Below are positions 47,858 to 58,987 of a DNA stretch of 64,000 nt, one piece after another. Every line of letters begins with the position of its first letter. Positions within the stretch are counted from its first letter, which is position 1. The DNA is from Malania oleifera (taxonomy: Eukaryota; Streptophyta; Magnoliopsida; Santalales; Ximeniaceae). The notes beneath the pieces were generated by a model, which was not told the DNA's origin, searched no databases, and saw only the letters and a list, made by a program, of their open reading frames with translations. Location: the NCBI RefSeq assembly GCF_029873635.1, contig NC_080423.1:103955773-104019772 (forward strand), given 5' to 3'. The translations under genes and the position numbers were made by a program.

Positions 47858-49173
47858 TATAAGAACCCGACCCGAGAAATGTGGATTAAATAAATAAGAA
47901 AATGATAGGGGAATTTGAAGAGGTGAAATCAGCAGGGCTCGTCGATGAGGCTCCTTCTTTCGTTGATGAAGTCTCTTCTACGGCTCGACGACAAAATTCT
48001 GAGGTCGTCGACGAAAATATACCGAGAGATTTTGGGAAATTATGAAATCTCAGGCTCGTCGACGAGGCCACTCCGTAGTCGACAAACGCCCTTCTTTTGC
48101 TCGTCGACGAGCGCTCCACTTCGTCAATGAGTCTAGCTGGGTCACCTAAGTTATAAATATCTTATTCATTACTTCATGGTTAAGAAACTCAAATTCCTCT
48201 CTCTCTCTCTCTCCCTCTCTAAGATCTTGGGCCGTTTGTTACTCGAATCAACGATCCGTCGTTGCTACTTGGATTAGGAGGAGAGTCTCTACGATTATAG
48301 AGGATTGGATCTTCATTTTGAGGATTTCTGGGTTTTATCCCAAAATCGAGGTAAGGGTCTAAATCTATTTTTGGTTTGGTAGATCTGTAGTAGATAGGAT
48401 TGTATTGAAGTATTGTTCTTCGATTTTTAGGTTTTGGGAACTTGGTTTACACTTTTGGAGTCGTTTAGTTTGTGTTTTAGTTATCAGGGAAAGGTAAGAG
48501 GATTCTGTTTATATCAATTATTTGTGAAATCTGAATCAGTAAAACTATGGTCTACGATGATGCGGATGTTTTGGCTACTTATTTGGGAAAATCTATTAGG
48601 TGAAATGACGGGATTTTCGTGTTACAATTTTTGGAAAAATTAGGGTTTCAGGTATCATTTCAGTTTCGGTTGGAAAATCATATTTTGAATAAATTGTATT
48701 ATAGGAATGACCGTACCTTTATTTATGTTAAATTGTATTCTCGAAGTAATTATGATGTGATTGTTTATTTACCCATATGAGTGTGGCATGAACTTGTGTA
48801 TTTAAATGATTTGAGTTGTGAAACGTTGAAATGAGATATAGAAACAAAAGTTCCAAATTGTTTCAGGTTTCATGAAAATGCTGAGTTGGAATAATACCAT
48901 AGGGGAGATATCAAAGCGGGTCAGATTAAAACGCCGTAAGCTGAGATATTTAGCCGATTCAGAATAATACCGTAGGTGGCTGAGTCGATTAACTACCGTA
49001 GGCTCAAATATCCGGTTTGAGGCCGAGGGTGTGAAATACCACCTAGTATTTCGGTTTATCACCGAAGGGTGTGAGACACCCTATTCGCGTCGGTCGAACA
49101 CTGTGAGGCTTATGATACATCATGTTACCAGGGGCGCCGTGTGACTCACTCGAAAAATGAGTAGCTCTGAAGC
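47858..49173 (+). repeat. LTR S, promoter half, truncated
   Basis: It starts TATAAGAACCCGACCC (expected TGT...), followed by a CGTCGACGA array (47935-48140), TTATAAATA (about 48150), a CT run and a leader ending in ATCGAGGTAAGG (about 48350). It is interrupted by S2 at 49174. The 3' part of this LTR is not recognised after 51582. Confidence 0.78.
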
Positions 49174-51577
49174 TGTTAAAACCCCAAAAAGAGATATAAA
49201 AGATTAGTGGAATGATTTCCAAAAATAAAAAAAATTAATTAATTAAACGAATTTAAAAAAAAGAAAAAAAATTAATTAAATATAATTTTTATTTTATAAA
49301 AAAAAATTATTATTAATAATATTAATTAAATATTATTATTATATTTACCCTCCTGAAGCTTGTTGAAGCTTCAGGAGATTCAAAGTTATATATATTATTA
49401 TTATTCTTCTTCTTCTTTTCTCTTCTTTTATTTTCTTCTCTGCAACTCACTGAAATCTCTCTCTCCTCACGTTCTCTCTCCCTCTCTTCTCGATTTCATG
49501 ACAGATTTCCGCCCGATCGAAAATCCGAAGATACCACTGGACTCCATTCGCTGCTGCCTTCATTTCTACTAAAGCGGATCGGTGGTAGGAGCGACGTAAG
49601 CGTATTCCCTGGGGTAAGCCATTTTCCCATTTTTCTTTAATTTCTTACAAAATATAAGCTCAATTGACGAACGGACACCACCATGAGAATCTAGGGGTGA
49701 TTCTCTACAAGTCTAGTGGGACGAAATTCTCGTGGGGGTGTCGGGCCAAAACTCCAAATTTGGGGTGCGGCGATTATTAAGGGGCTTATTTTTAATTAGT
49801 TAGCATTAATTTAGAAATGCTAAAATATTAAGCATTTGGAACTGAAGTAGGATTTCTGAAATTTAGGGCCCAAGTGAGCGCCGCGGGTGTAATTTTGGGA
49901 CCCGCAAGTAAAATTTGGAAAATTAAGTAGGGATATTAAATAATAGTTTAAATATTAATTTGAGGTATATGGAGCCTAGGGAAGGCTAGATGAGCATTAT
50001 TTTGGATAAATAAATAAATTAATTTGGGGAAAATGTAAATTTCAGGAATTGAATTTCGAGTGCCAAGGACGTGAAATTTTGCGTCCTAACGAATTTCTCA
50101 ATAGTCAGGTAAGGGAATAAACTAAAGCAGTAATTTTCCATACAAATTATTATTGATTATGAGTAAATTTATTTTCAGAAAAGCATATGTTATATTGTGT
50201 ATTACGAATGAAATGTACGATTGGGAAAATACTGCTATGATGATTAAAATGTATATGTATGTATGAGATGTAAGGAATTCACGATTTTAGAATATGAAGT
50301 ATGACTTTTAACAGCATATGTGTGGCATGAATATTATTTTATGTGAAATGTATTATGATGTGAAAGATTTTACGAATAAAGCATGATTTCAGGTATTACG
50401 AAAATATGAGTTATGTTGTGATGGTTTTGACGATTATGTGATAAATGATGTATTTTCAGAATATATATACCTGAAACAATTTTGGCGCGAGGCCATATAT
50501 TTATGTTATTAGCACGAGGCCGTATTTATGTTATTGGCACGAGGCCATGTATTTATGTTATCGGCACGAGGCCGTATATATGTTATCGATACGAGGCCGT
50601 ATTTATGTTATTGGCGCGAGGCCACGTATTTATGTTTTCGGCACGAGGCCGTAATTACTATATTTTCGGCACGAGGCTGTAATGATGTTATATGTATGAT
50701 CATATATTATATGTTATCACCACCAGGATGTTAGTTTAGTTCAGTTCAATGGCTCGGTACCGTAGCTATATGTGTAGATCAGATATCTACGTCAGATTAG
50801 TGCTAACCATCCCACGAGGGGATGGGAGATGGATAATCGATGTGGCTTTCAGTAGAGTGTGGACGTCCACTTGGCAGTCCGGACCAGGGTGTGGCGGGCT
50901 CATCATACTTACAGACATATTTGATTCGGCAATGGTCGGCCAGCCATTGTCAGGTCCCGCCTTCGGACTGCACAACCCGCATAGGGGGTAATACATGACA
51001 CCAGTTAGCTATTCATCCTGGGTTTGTTTTCAGTACTACAGTTATAACAGATGATTTTATGTACGTTATGATTTATTAACAGATGTGAAAATATATGTTT
51101 ACTCAGTACGATATGATGATGTTTATAGAATTATGAAATGTACTATATACGTATAAATGCATTAAATATTCATGTTGCCACACAACTGTATTTAGTTTAT
51201 TTTCCCTTACTGAGAAGTATCTCACCCTCGAACATTAAATGATTTTCGGGAAATCCAATGAGACCGGCGGGCTAGAGTCGCCATTGAGTGATTGGAGCTT
51301 CCCTACTAGAAGGGTAAGCATTGAACTAGGATCGGGAGTTTTTGTTATTTAATCCTAGTGTTATTTTGACTTTTGGAGGTTGTATATATCATAACAGTAT
51401 TTTGATGTTATAGAAAGCTCTGGTATTATGTTTTATGATTGGATGTTTGAGATTATGTTTATTGCTGCTAGGTTTTCCGCTGTGTTTGACAGGTGTCCCC
51501 GCTACCCATGGGTTCGGGTTGACCATTTTATTTATTATGTGATATTATTTTATGTTAAGAAATTGAGGGACGTTACA
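49174..51577 (+). repeat. Solo LTR S2
   Basis: It runs from TGTTAAAACCCC to GGGACGTTACA, 2404 bp, with a perfect TSD GAAGC (49169-49173, 51578-51582). Its promoter end is AT-rich, with no palindrome array. It has the leader CT run, AGTCAGGTAAGGG (about 50101), an eight-unit minisatellite (50479-50690) and TGAGAAGTATCTCA (about 51209). It is the last LTR element before the gene. Confidence 0.93.
50479..50690 (+). repeat. GGCACGAGGCCGT minisatellite in S2
   Basis: Eight units of about 26-31 bp, each with a GGCRCGAGGCC core followed by GTATTTATGTTAT-like sequence. It is related to the GCGCAAGGCC arrays in the P1 LTRs and, inverted, in solo LTR J. Confidence 0.9.
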
Positions 51578-51582
51578 GAAGC

Positions 51583-52674
51583 TATCCCAATTATAGGAAT
51601 TATGTTGTGTAATATTGAACCCAAAGGCTAGATCGTCTACTCAGGGAATGCGTTTAATTTCAAATTTCACGTTCTTCCAATCGAAAATAAAAAGATACTG
51701 TGCTGTGGAGGGGAGAGTAATCGAGAGGGAGACTGAGAGGGGAGGGAATAAGAGAGAGAGTAAGAGAAAGAAAAAGGAGAGAGCGGGGGATAGGGAAGTT
51801 GAGAGACGGAGAAAAAAGCAGATGGAGACAGAGAGAGTTGAGGGAGAGAGCGAGAGAATTGAAGATGAGAGAGAGAGAGTTTATGGAAGGAGAAGAGTGG
51901 TGTGGGGGCACACACTGCCGCAGAACAGAGGAGGAAAAGGGATAAATAGGGAGGGGGAGAGTGAAGCCCTACAACTCGGATGAAGCTAAATTATACCTGT
52001 TCAGCACTTAAACATACATAAGAAACACTTGTGTTTGTTGGCATCAAAACAGAGATCGGACTCAAAACGCTAACAAATTTTCTAAAAATTAATTCACAAA
52101 AAATGAATAAAATCACAAACAGAAGCCCAACAAATACTCAGAAAATTTAGAAATGTTTAGAGAGAAAAAATATGAGAAAAATAAGAAAATTAAATGACAA
52201 GGGTTTCTTGATTTTTGTACAAAATATCAATGTTTTTTTGAATCTTGCCATAACTATATCTAATAGTTTTGGATCACTGAAAATTATAATAATTGTAAAA
52301 AAAAACATAAATGTCTCAAATTGGTAGAAAAAAAGGTAGAGAAAAATGGAAAACTAGGGTTAAATCCTATTTTGATTTTTTTGGTTAGGCCTTTGTGTCG
52401 TATGGGCAAAATGATCATAGACAAGTATCAAATATTTTTGACAATGCATGTAATGTTATTCATAATGCAACAATCCAATTACAGTCAATATCAGTTACTT
52501 AGCTCAACAAATTAAATCTACATACCTTTGAATTTTATCAATACTACACGAATCATGGTTTCACAAATATGAACATAATCCAACCTCCCTTTATCTCTCG
52601 TCTCGATGCACATGTTATTTTTTTTCCATGAAAATACAATAGAATTCATAAGTATTACGCTTGGTACATAGTTT
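51583..52674. other. Gene-proximal DNA without recognised gene
   Basis: It contains a GA-rich, low-complexity block at about 51700-51900, which produces long spurious open frames on both strands, then AT-rich DNA. No LTR, LINE or coding similarity is recognised. Confidence 0.5.
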
Positions 52675-52684
52675 TTCATAATTT

Positions 52685-52880
52685 GTCTAGTTAGATTTGT
52701 TGATAAGGCCCTAAGGTTTAAGGTTTGATTCCTCACTTGTGGTTCTTACGAGTGAATCACTAAGGACATGTCAATTGTTAGATGACAATATTTTGATTTC
52801 TCAAATTTGGTGTTGCCTAGGTGGGTTCAAAGGGCTTGCCCAAATTGGAGTTTGGGGTCATGAAAAAAAAAAAAAAATCC
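52685..52880 (+). mobile_element. tRNA-like SINE with 10-bp TSD
   Basis: The 196-bp unit has a box B-like GGTTTGATTCC at about 52718, a possible box A about 30 bp upstream, and a 3' poly(A) run. It is flanked by perfect direct repeats TTCATAATTT (52675-52684, 52881-52890). Length, A-tail and TSD fit a Pol III-derived SINE. It lies about 360 bp upstream of the UTP10 start codon. Confidence 0.75.
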
Positions 52881-52890
52881 TTCATAATTT

Positions 52891-53239
52891 ATTTTCCTTC
52901 CCCTTAAAAATTTCAAGTTGCACATTTTTTTTGAAAAAGAAAATATCTACTACCATTAGATAATCATATAACAAACTTTTGATCCTTATCATATATATTT
53001 TTTTTCAAAAAACCTCTAATGGGTGACGTAGAACCAGCCCAAACCCGAACCCGAACCCGAGTCCGACTTTGTTCTAAAGCATTGCAGGGTTTTTGCTTCC
53101 TGTTCGCTCAAAAGCAGGCGCCTGTATTAGGTTGGTAGGGTTTTAGCTCCGCACTTCTCACCTCTCTGTCCAGCTTCTACAACAAAAAAGCGAAGCAGCT
53201 CCGAGCCCTATTAACGAAGCCCTAGTCGCCAAAGCATCC
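52891..53239 (+). promoter_or_regulatory. Probable promoter and 5' UTR of the UTP10 homologue
   Basis: No other gene is seen. It includes a short (GAACCC)n run at about 53043-53066 and a C/T-rich stretch before the ATG. No clear TATA box stands out, as is common for plant housekeeping genes. The transcription start cannot be placed. Confidence 0.45.
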
Positions 53240-53399
53240 ATGGCGACAACAATAGCTTCACAGTTGCAGGCCGTAAGGTCCTTCTTACAAGTGGACCCAG
53301 AGCTCCCTAAAAGGCCCTTCACTCGGCCCTCCATCATCTTCGATCCCAAAGAAGCTGCTGACATCGATATTGACACCATCCTTGGCATTGCCCTTTCTG
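53240..53399 (+). CDS. HEATR1/UTP10 homologue (U3 snoRNP-associated), exon 1, partial
   Basis: The 53 complete codons begin MATTIASQLQAVRSF and contain KRPFTRPSIIFDPKEAADI, then DIDTILGIALSG. These are the characteristic N-terminus of plant UTP10/HEATR1, a large nucleolar HEAT-repeat protein of the small-subunit processome needed for pre-18S rRNA processing. The exon ends after the first base of a Gly codon (phase 1) at a good donor, G|GTAAGT, with the intron at 53400. In relatives known to me, GLEVL follows; that exon was not found before 64000, so it lies beyond the window. Read past the donor, the frame meets a stop at 53453-53455. No damage is seen in the exon. Confidence 0.85.
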
Positions 53400-54032
53400 G
53401 TAAGTCGGGTTTTTCTTCAATTATTGTGATGGGCTGTTTTTATGGGCGCAATTAAACTGTTGATTTCAACAGTTTTAACTGCCGAGAAAAGGAAGAAAAT
53501 AGTATGAGTAGTTTTCTTACTCTTAGATTTATAAATGTATTTTCAAAATTTGAATACCGTGTACATGTTCAATTGCAATACAGTTGTGGCGGTTTTTTTT
53601 TTTTTTTTTTTTTTTGTGGCATTTGTTGGGGAATCATGCTATAGTTGTTTTTAATCTTGTTGTGAATATATTTTAAATAATTTAAAGTGAAGTTCAACCG
53701 TCTAGAAGCTAAATGAATGGGGGGAGATAAAAGAAATATAAATTTTAGTGCTACATTCTTAGTGTACTGCATTTAGATTTAGTTGCAGAGAGAATATTGT
53801 GAAGGTATATGTTGGTGGAATTGATTGAGGAGCCATGATTAAATTATTGCTGAGGTGCTGTTTGTCTTATTGGGCAACATCTCCTGGGAAAGTTTTACTG
53901 CAAGAATAATGATTGACTTGTGCATGGACAATTTAAAGCAAAGTCCCTTTTTTGTTCCTAATAATGTAGATAGGAAACTGAAATTCCTGATATTATTATT
54001 TTTTTCCGATACAAAGAGAAAAAAATATATTG

Positions 54033-54230
54033 GCCCCCGGGCATAAGCTCAAGTGGTAAGGAGGTTCACTAGACGGTCTTGGACAAAGGTGAAGTCTGGG
54101 GTTCAAACTCTACCGCTTGCTGCGCACATCCGTGATTTACCTCCTATGTGTTGGCTGAGGGTACGGCTGGTGTAGGCGTGGGATTAGTTTGGTGCGTAGG
54201 CCTAGGAAACCCGGCTTATCCAAAAAAAAA
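54033..54230 (+). mobile_element. tRNA-derived SINE in the intron
   Basis: It opens GGCCCCCGGGCATAAGCTC and holds a box A-like AAGCTCAAGTGGTAAGG and box B-like GGGTTCAAACTC about 40 bp downstream, ending in a poly(A) run. Flanks share ATATTG (54027-54032, 54231-54236) with adjoining A runs, an imperfect TSD. It has no coding capacity and differs in sequence from the SINE at 52685. Confidence 0.75.
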
Positions 54231-54479
54231 ATATTGATAAGAAAAGAATCACAAAGGGGAGGACAAGGTGTCCTCCAAGGTGGAAGCAAAATAAATACAA
54301 AATAAACACTGAAAAAACAAGAGAAAATAAAGGGACAAATAACAACTTAAGAAGGATAAAAGAAAAACTAATTTTATTATTTGCACAATTTTCTATTTAA
54401 TAATTTTTCTCTATGTTTTTTCCTTACTTTTCCTCACTAAGTGTCAGGTCATGGAGTTTTTTTCCCTGGAAACATAAAT

Positions 54480-55700
54480 CTAGTTGTGAGGGCATAATAC
54501 ATATTTTTTTGATTAGTTAAAGGAATTTTTTAAAAGGGCATCAAGGGAAAGCCAACCTAGAATACACAGAGCCAGCTCTCTTGTATGCCTGCTGGAAACT
54601 GCAGTAATCCCCTGCTCTTTACTAGTTTGAAGTGGTGTGAGAGAGTTTTTGAACACTCTCCTGTTTCTTTCTTTCCAAGCATGCTAGAAATAGGAAGAGG
54701 GATGAGAGACAAAGCTTTTATCTTCTCCTTGGTAGCCCAAATCCCTTTCTGTGCCCAGAGCTCCCCTTGCACTGAGCTGGCAAAGACCCACCTTTGTCCG
54801 ATTATGGTTAGAGTCATATTCCAAAGTTCCTTGTCTAGGGGCAATGAAGGAGGATATGCTCAATTGATTTTGCATCAGCCATGCGAAGAGAGCACGTATT
54901 GATGACGGTGAGCCCCCTTTTCTGCAAATTGTCCAAGATTATGATCTTTCCAAGGCTTGCCCTCTAAGCAAGAAAAGCTACCATTATAGGGGTACCTGTT
55001 TTCCAAATGTGAGTCCAAGGTAGATTGCTGTGGTTTGTTTCCATTGTTGAGAGCTTCCTATAGAAGGATCTGATCAAGAAGACCCCATTTTTGTCTATGG
55101 TCCATTTTGGTTGATTGGCTATGTTTTGGTGTTGAAAGATGTAAAAGGTGGGTATAAAAGTTGATGAGACGTGGAGTTCCCAATCCTCCACGTTTTTGAA
55201 AAAGGAAATGTTCCAGAAGATCCTTTGCTCTGAAATTTGAAGGTAATGAGTGATTAGAGTTTCCTTATCACGGGCCAAGTTGTATATAGTAGGACATAAG
55301 ATGCTTAGGGCCTCCTAGTTGTGCCACATATCGTGCCAAAAGTAAATGTTGTCCCCATTCTCTACTTGAAATCTAATAAAATGGAAGAATTCACCCAGCC
55401 TTTCTTGATAAATTTCCACACTTGAACACCATGTGGACCTTTGACAGTCTGAGTAATCCATTCATTATGCTCTAACCCATATTTTGAGCAATGATAGCCT
55501 GCCAAAGATGGTCTTTCTCTTTGATAAATCTCCACAACCGTTTCCCAAGAAGTGCTTTATTGAAAGCGAGAAGGGACTTAAGCCCTAAGCATCTTGAGCA
55601 AATGGATTGTTTGATCATGAAGGTGAAATTTGAACTCCGTTCCCATGCTCCCCCATAGGAATCCCCTCCGAATTTCTTCAAGCCTCTTGACAATTGAAAG
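54480..55700 (-). mobile_element. L1-type LINE fragment (3' part of ORF2), minus strand
   Basis: Three minus-strand segments follow ORF2 order. Segment 55472-55693 has [15 protein letters not shown] then LWRFIKEKDHLW, the post-RT region. Segment 54964-55278 has GVFLIRSFYRKL and HIWKTGTPIMVAFLA, the start of the zf-RVT domain. At 54557-54902 the Cys/His end of zf-RVT (HILLHCP, in a second frame) and WVFASSVQGELW are seen. Stops and frameshifts break it, and the RT catalytic core is absent. No clear TSD was found. Confidence 0.85.
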
Positions 55701-56079
55701 CGGAAGAGGGAAGAGAGATGTAGTTTATTGGGAGTCTTGCTGATTTTTTTTATCCTAGCTTGTTAGTAATTTTTTTTGGAGACTAGTTATGAACCTTAAC
55801 AATGTGCAGACATTTCTTTTTGAATAGACATAATGCTTATCAATTTCAATAAAAATTATATTGGAAGCTAGTTAGTGAATTTTTATTGAGAATATTAACA
55901 AATTAATAATAAACTTGCAGGTCAAGATGAACGACTTCTTTGAATTGAACTGCATTAGACACAAATTTTCTGGTAATGGGCTAACAATGCACAATGAATC
56001 ATGATAGAAGTTATAAGCAAAAATTTATTATTTGCAGCATGTTGTTGTGAAACCTTGGGAGATCGACGATAAAAGCTAT
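55701..56079. other. Unassigned intronic DNA
   Basis: AT-rich, with no recognised gene or repeat. The AG at 55919-55920 (CTTGCAG) was examined as an acceptor, but the following codons do not resemble UTP10. Confidence 0.5.
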
Positions 56080-56748
56080 CTATATTTTAAGAAGTTTAGG
56101 GAAAAGGGACTTGCATATGATTTTTATTGACTTAGAGAAAGCCTATGATAGAGTACCTAGGGAAGTTCTTTGGTGAGTTTTAGGAAAGAAAGGAGTTTGG
56201 AGTAGATACAATGAGTTCATTAAGGATATGTATGATAGAGTAACGACTAGTGTTAGGATTGTAGGAGGTGAGTTTAGAGAATTTCCAGGCACAATAAGGG
56301 TACATCAAGGTTCTACTCTGAGCCCTTATCTTATTCCTTTAGTGATTGATGAACTCACTAGGAATATTCAAAATACGGCCCGTTGGTATATGTTGTTTGT
56401 AGATGATATTGTCTTGATTAATGAAAGTAGGCATGGAGTAGAACCTAAGTTAGAACTTTGGAGAATCGCTTTAGAGTCTAAAGGTTTTATTTTGAGTATA
56501 AATAAGATAGAATATATGAAATGTAATTTCATTATTGTAAGGAGTATTGGGGGATAAGATTAAAGTTGATTATCAAGAAATTAATAGTAGTAGTTTTTGA
56601 TACCTTGGATTTATTATGCAAGTGAAAGGAGAAATTGAAGAATACATAGGGTTAAAGTAGGTTCGATAAAATGGAGGAGTGCGTCATGTGTGCTGTGTGA
56701 TCATAGAATACCTTTAAAATTAAAAGTAAAGTTCTATAAGATGGCTAC
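56080..56748 (+). mobile_element. RTE-type LINE fragment (reverse transcriptase)
   Basis: RT motifs in order are [17 protein letters not shown], then after a stop the frame 56228-56557 with RVHQGSTLSPYL (template grip) and MLFVDDIVLINES, the YxDD catalytic motif in its F-V-D-D form. Further on, RIPLKLK and KFYKMA are recognisable. This pattern is typical of plant RTE LINEs. It is broken by stops and truncated at both ends, and its 3' side abuts the long L1 near 56750. Confidence 0.87.
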
Positions 56749-56759
56749 TGTTCAAGGGT

Positions 56760-57214
56760 TTTCTTTGCCTGTGATTGGCATTCTAAACAAGCTAGGTCAT
56801 GTGTCAAAATTATTGAATTTATCTTTGTGCTAGGAGGAGGGAGCTGAAGGGGGAGAATATATTACCATTTTTCCTTTAGGGAGTGAGGGAGACAATCAAG
56901 ATCCTCAAGCCATATTGAAGGAGATGGGGATTAAATTGTTGAATCCTTTAGGGTAGGAGGTCAGTTTGTGTTTCTCCTAAGACTATGAGAGAAGGAAAAA
57001 AAGGTTTAGAAAGAGTTAACAAGTTCAGAAACTAAAATAATTATTTTGGGGGAAGAGGGAGGTAAAGGCCTAAAGGGTTAAGAGTCTTAAAAAGATGAGG
57101 TTAATGAGTTGGAATGTTAGATGGTTGCGATATTTAAAAATAGAGATTTAGTTTGGGGATTCGTTTTCCAGGTATGCTCATGATATTTTGTTATTGCAAG
57201 AAACTAAGCTAGAA
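56760..57214 (+). pseudogene. L1 LINE: ORF1 end and start of ORF2 endonuclease
   Basis: This is the left piece of a long plus-strand L1. A degenerate ORF1 end (about 56990-57090) is followed by the ORF2 start, MRLMSWNVRW, and ILLLQETKLE, the N-terminal signature of the apurinic-like endonuclease. It is cut at 57214 by a retroposed insertion and continues at 58988. Some in-frame stops are present. Confidence 0.85.
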
Positions 57215-58973
57215 GGAAATTGGATGAGGGGGAAAGGTAAGAATTTTTTGGTGTTGATTCCTGGAGGCTGAAAGGAATTGGATGGCAAAGCTTTGGGAAT
57301 GAGTTCTGCAATTCACAGAGGAAATTAATCACAATTTTGAAGGAGCAGGCGTTCCAAGCACTTCAGCTCACAGATTGTGGAGTAAGGTGGTGATGGAAGG
57401 AAAGATAGGTGAAGGCTACTCAAGTATTCAACAATCAGAAAAATTGTGTCTTAGGAGTGGGGATTATCTGGGATTGAAGGAATTAGGGGTGCTGTTACCA
57501 GATTACAGTGCCATTAGATTGGAGGGAACATCCATAAGGTGCTGGGACATAGGGTTTCGGTGGTTGCTGCTAATATATCAGAGGCAGCTAGGGTTGTGAT
57601 AGGGGATGACGGGGCTGCGGAGTCTGAGCCTGGTCGTCTGATACTCATCTTGGATTTGGGCCAGGTTTGTGAGAAAGGTTGTGCTTCTTTTTTAACCAAA
57701 TATGGCCATTTGATAGGACAAGCTCGGTGTTTTGACGAAAATGCTATGGGCCTTTCTCTAGATTCAAATGAAGGCTCTTATAAACAGGGCTGTCACAGGT
57801 GTGCCTCATATCTAAAAAGGCCTAGCTCAAGGATATGGGTGATCAGGCCCTTCCCTTGCACAACTGTGCTTCTGAACAAGCCCACTTTTCTAGCCAGAAT
57901 TAACATACGAGATGGGTATCCAGCAAGATGGTAGAAAAATACAAAATCTCTCTTCAGCCTCCAAATTAAGTACATAATGGATCAACATTCAGAGCATGAT
58001 CAGGATACTTTTAATTTGGTTTTGAAGACAGTTTGTGATGAAAATGATGATAATAATGTAAGTGTTAGATTGGCTTTTTATTCTGGTTTTGCAGAGGAAT
58101 TAGAGGCTGGTGCTGCAAGGATTAATAAAAAAGAAGAAGCTGGATTGGATAGTGAATCTGGTGTTTGAGGATTTAATTCTGAAAAATTTAAGCATCCTAA
58201 GATGTATGCTTGTCAAAGGGCTGCTATGACGGGTGCGGAAATGAGGAAATTGTTTGAAGCAATTCTGGTGAGATACAGCCAAAGATTATAAGGAGAGATT
58301 TTGAAGGAGAGTTGGGCATTGTGGAAGATACACCTGCTAAGATGAAAGGATGTAGCAAGTGATGGAGTAAGCAAAGGAAAGGAGACTAAGAAATGGGGAG
58401 ATTTTTCGGATTACGATAGTGATGAGTGAAGATGGTTTGCTGTTGGATGAGATTCAGGAATATTATGGATATGTTTCTGATTCCTGTGATGTTCTTGGGG
58501 ACCTATCATAATTCTTATGTACATCCTGCCTGGTTGGAAGGATATGAGCTAGTTCCTATTTTTGAGAACAATGGGTTGGATAATAAATTGCAGTACCATG
58601 ATGGAATTTTACCTATACCAGTGGAGGTGATTTGTAGGAAGGACTTAGAAGCCCTAGATATAATGGATAAACTAGATTTTAAAATGTGTGGTGCTGGTGG
58701 AATTGAAGTGCGCTTTGACGGGGGTAAGTACAAAGCGAAGAAGGGTATGAAGGAGCTTGCAAATTTAAGGTGCTTGGTGAATTACGATGGAAAGGGATTG
58801 AAAATGGGTTTTCTTGGTTAGGAGTACTATTCGGCTATTTTTTATTTTATTTTATTTTTGATTTTCATTATTTTTATGTTTCTGTTTTTTATTTTTTTGG
58901 GTGGACCTCTTGTCCCCTTGGGCTGTAACTTCTCTTTTGTTATCAAATATACCTTCTTTTGTTATCTAAAAAA
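57215..58973 (+). mobile_element. Poly(A)-tailed LINE derivative with 14-bp TSD, seemingly without ORF2
   Basis: It is flanked by perfect 14-bp repeats AAACTAAGCTAGAA (57201-57214, 58974-58987) and ends in a poly(A) run, so it was inserted by target-primed reverse transcription. It is 1759 bp. The open stretches 57977-58168 and 58426-58821 have no RT or endonuclease motifs. The latter ends KKGMKELANLRCLVNYDG, resembling the end of plant L1 ORF1, and is followed at once by a pyrimidine-rich 3' UTR (GGTGGACCTCTTGTCC...). The best reading is a 'half-LINE' of ORF1 and 3' UTR; a retrocopy of an unrelated transcript is possible. Confidence 0.7.
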
Positions 58974-58987
58974 AAACTAAGCTAGAA

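Noticed and set aside
50479..50690. Regular direct repeats resembling a CRISPR array
   Set aside because: Units of about 26-31 bp are near-contiguous with no unique spacers, lie inside a plant LTR, and have relatives in other LTRs. They are a minisatellite.
51615..51983. Long open frame of 122 codons rich in Glu and Arg
   Set aside because: It is produced by a GA-rich low-complexity tract; overlapping open frames exist on the other strand and no domain is visible.
53040..53066. Repeated CCCGAA units resembling telomeric repeats
   Set aside because: The unit is GAACCC-like, only about four copies, and differs from plant TTTAGGG; it is a short microsatellite in the 5' region of the gene.
55919..55990. 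CTTGCAG followed by an open stretch as UTP10 exon 2
   Set aside because: The codons after the AG do not resemble the expected continuation of the protein and soon meet a stop.
57539..57934. 131-codon open frame in the retroposed unit
   Set aside because: It has no recognisable domain, begins internally, and is overlapped by antisense open frames. I could not support it as a gene apart from the retroposed unit.
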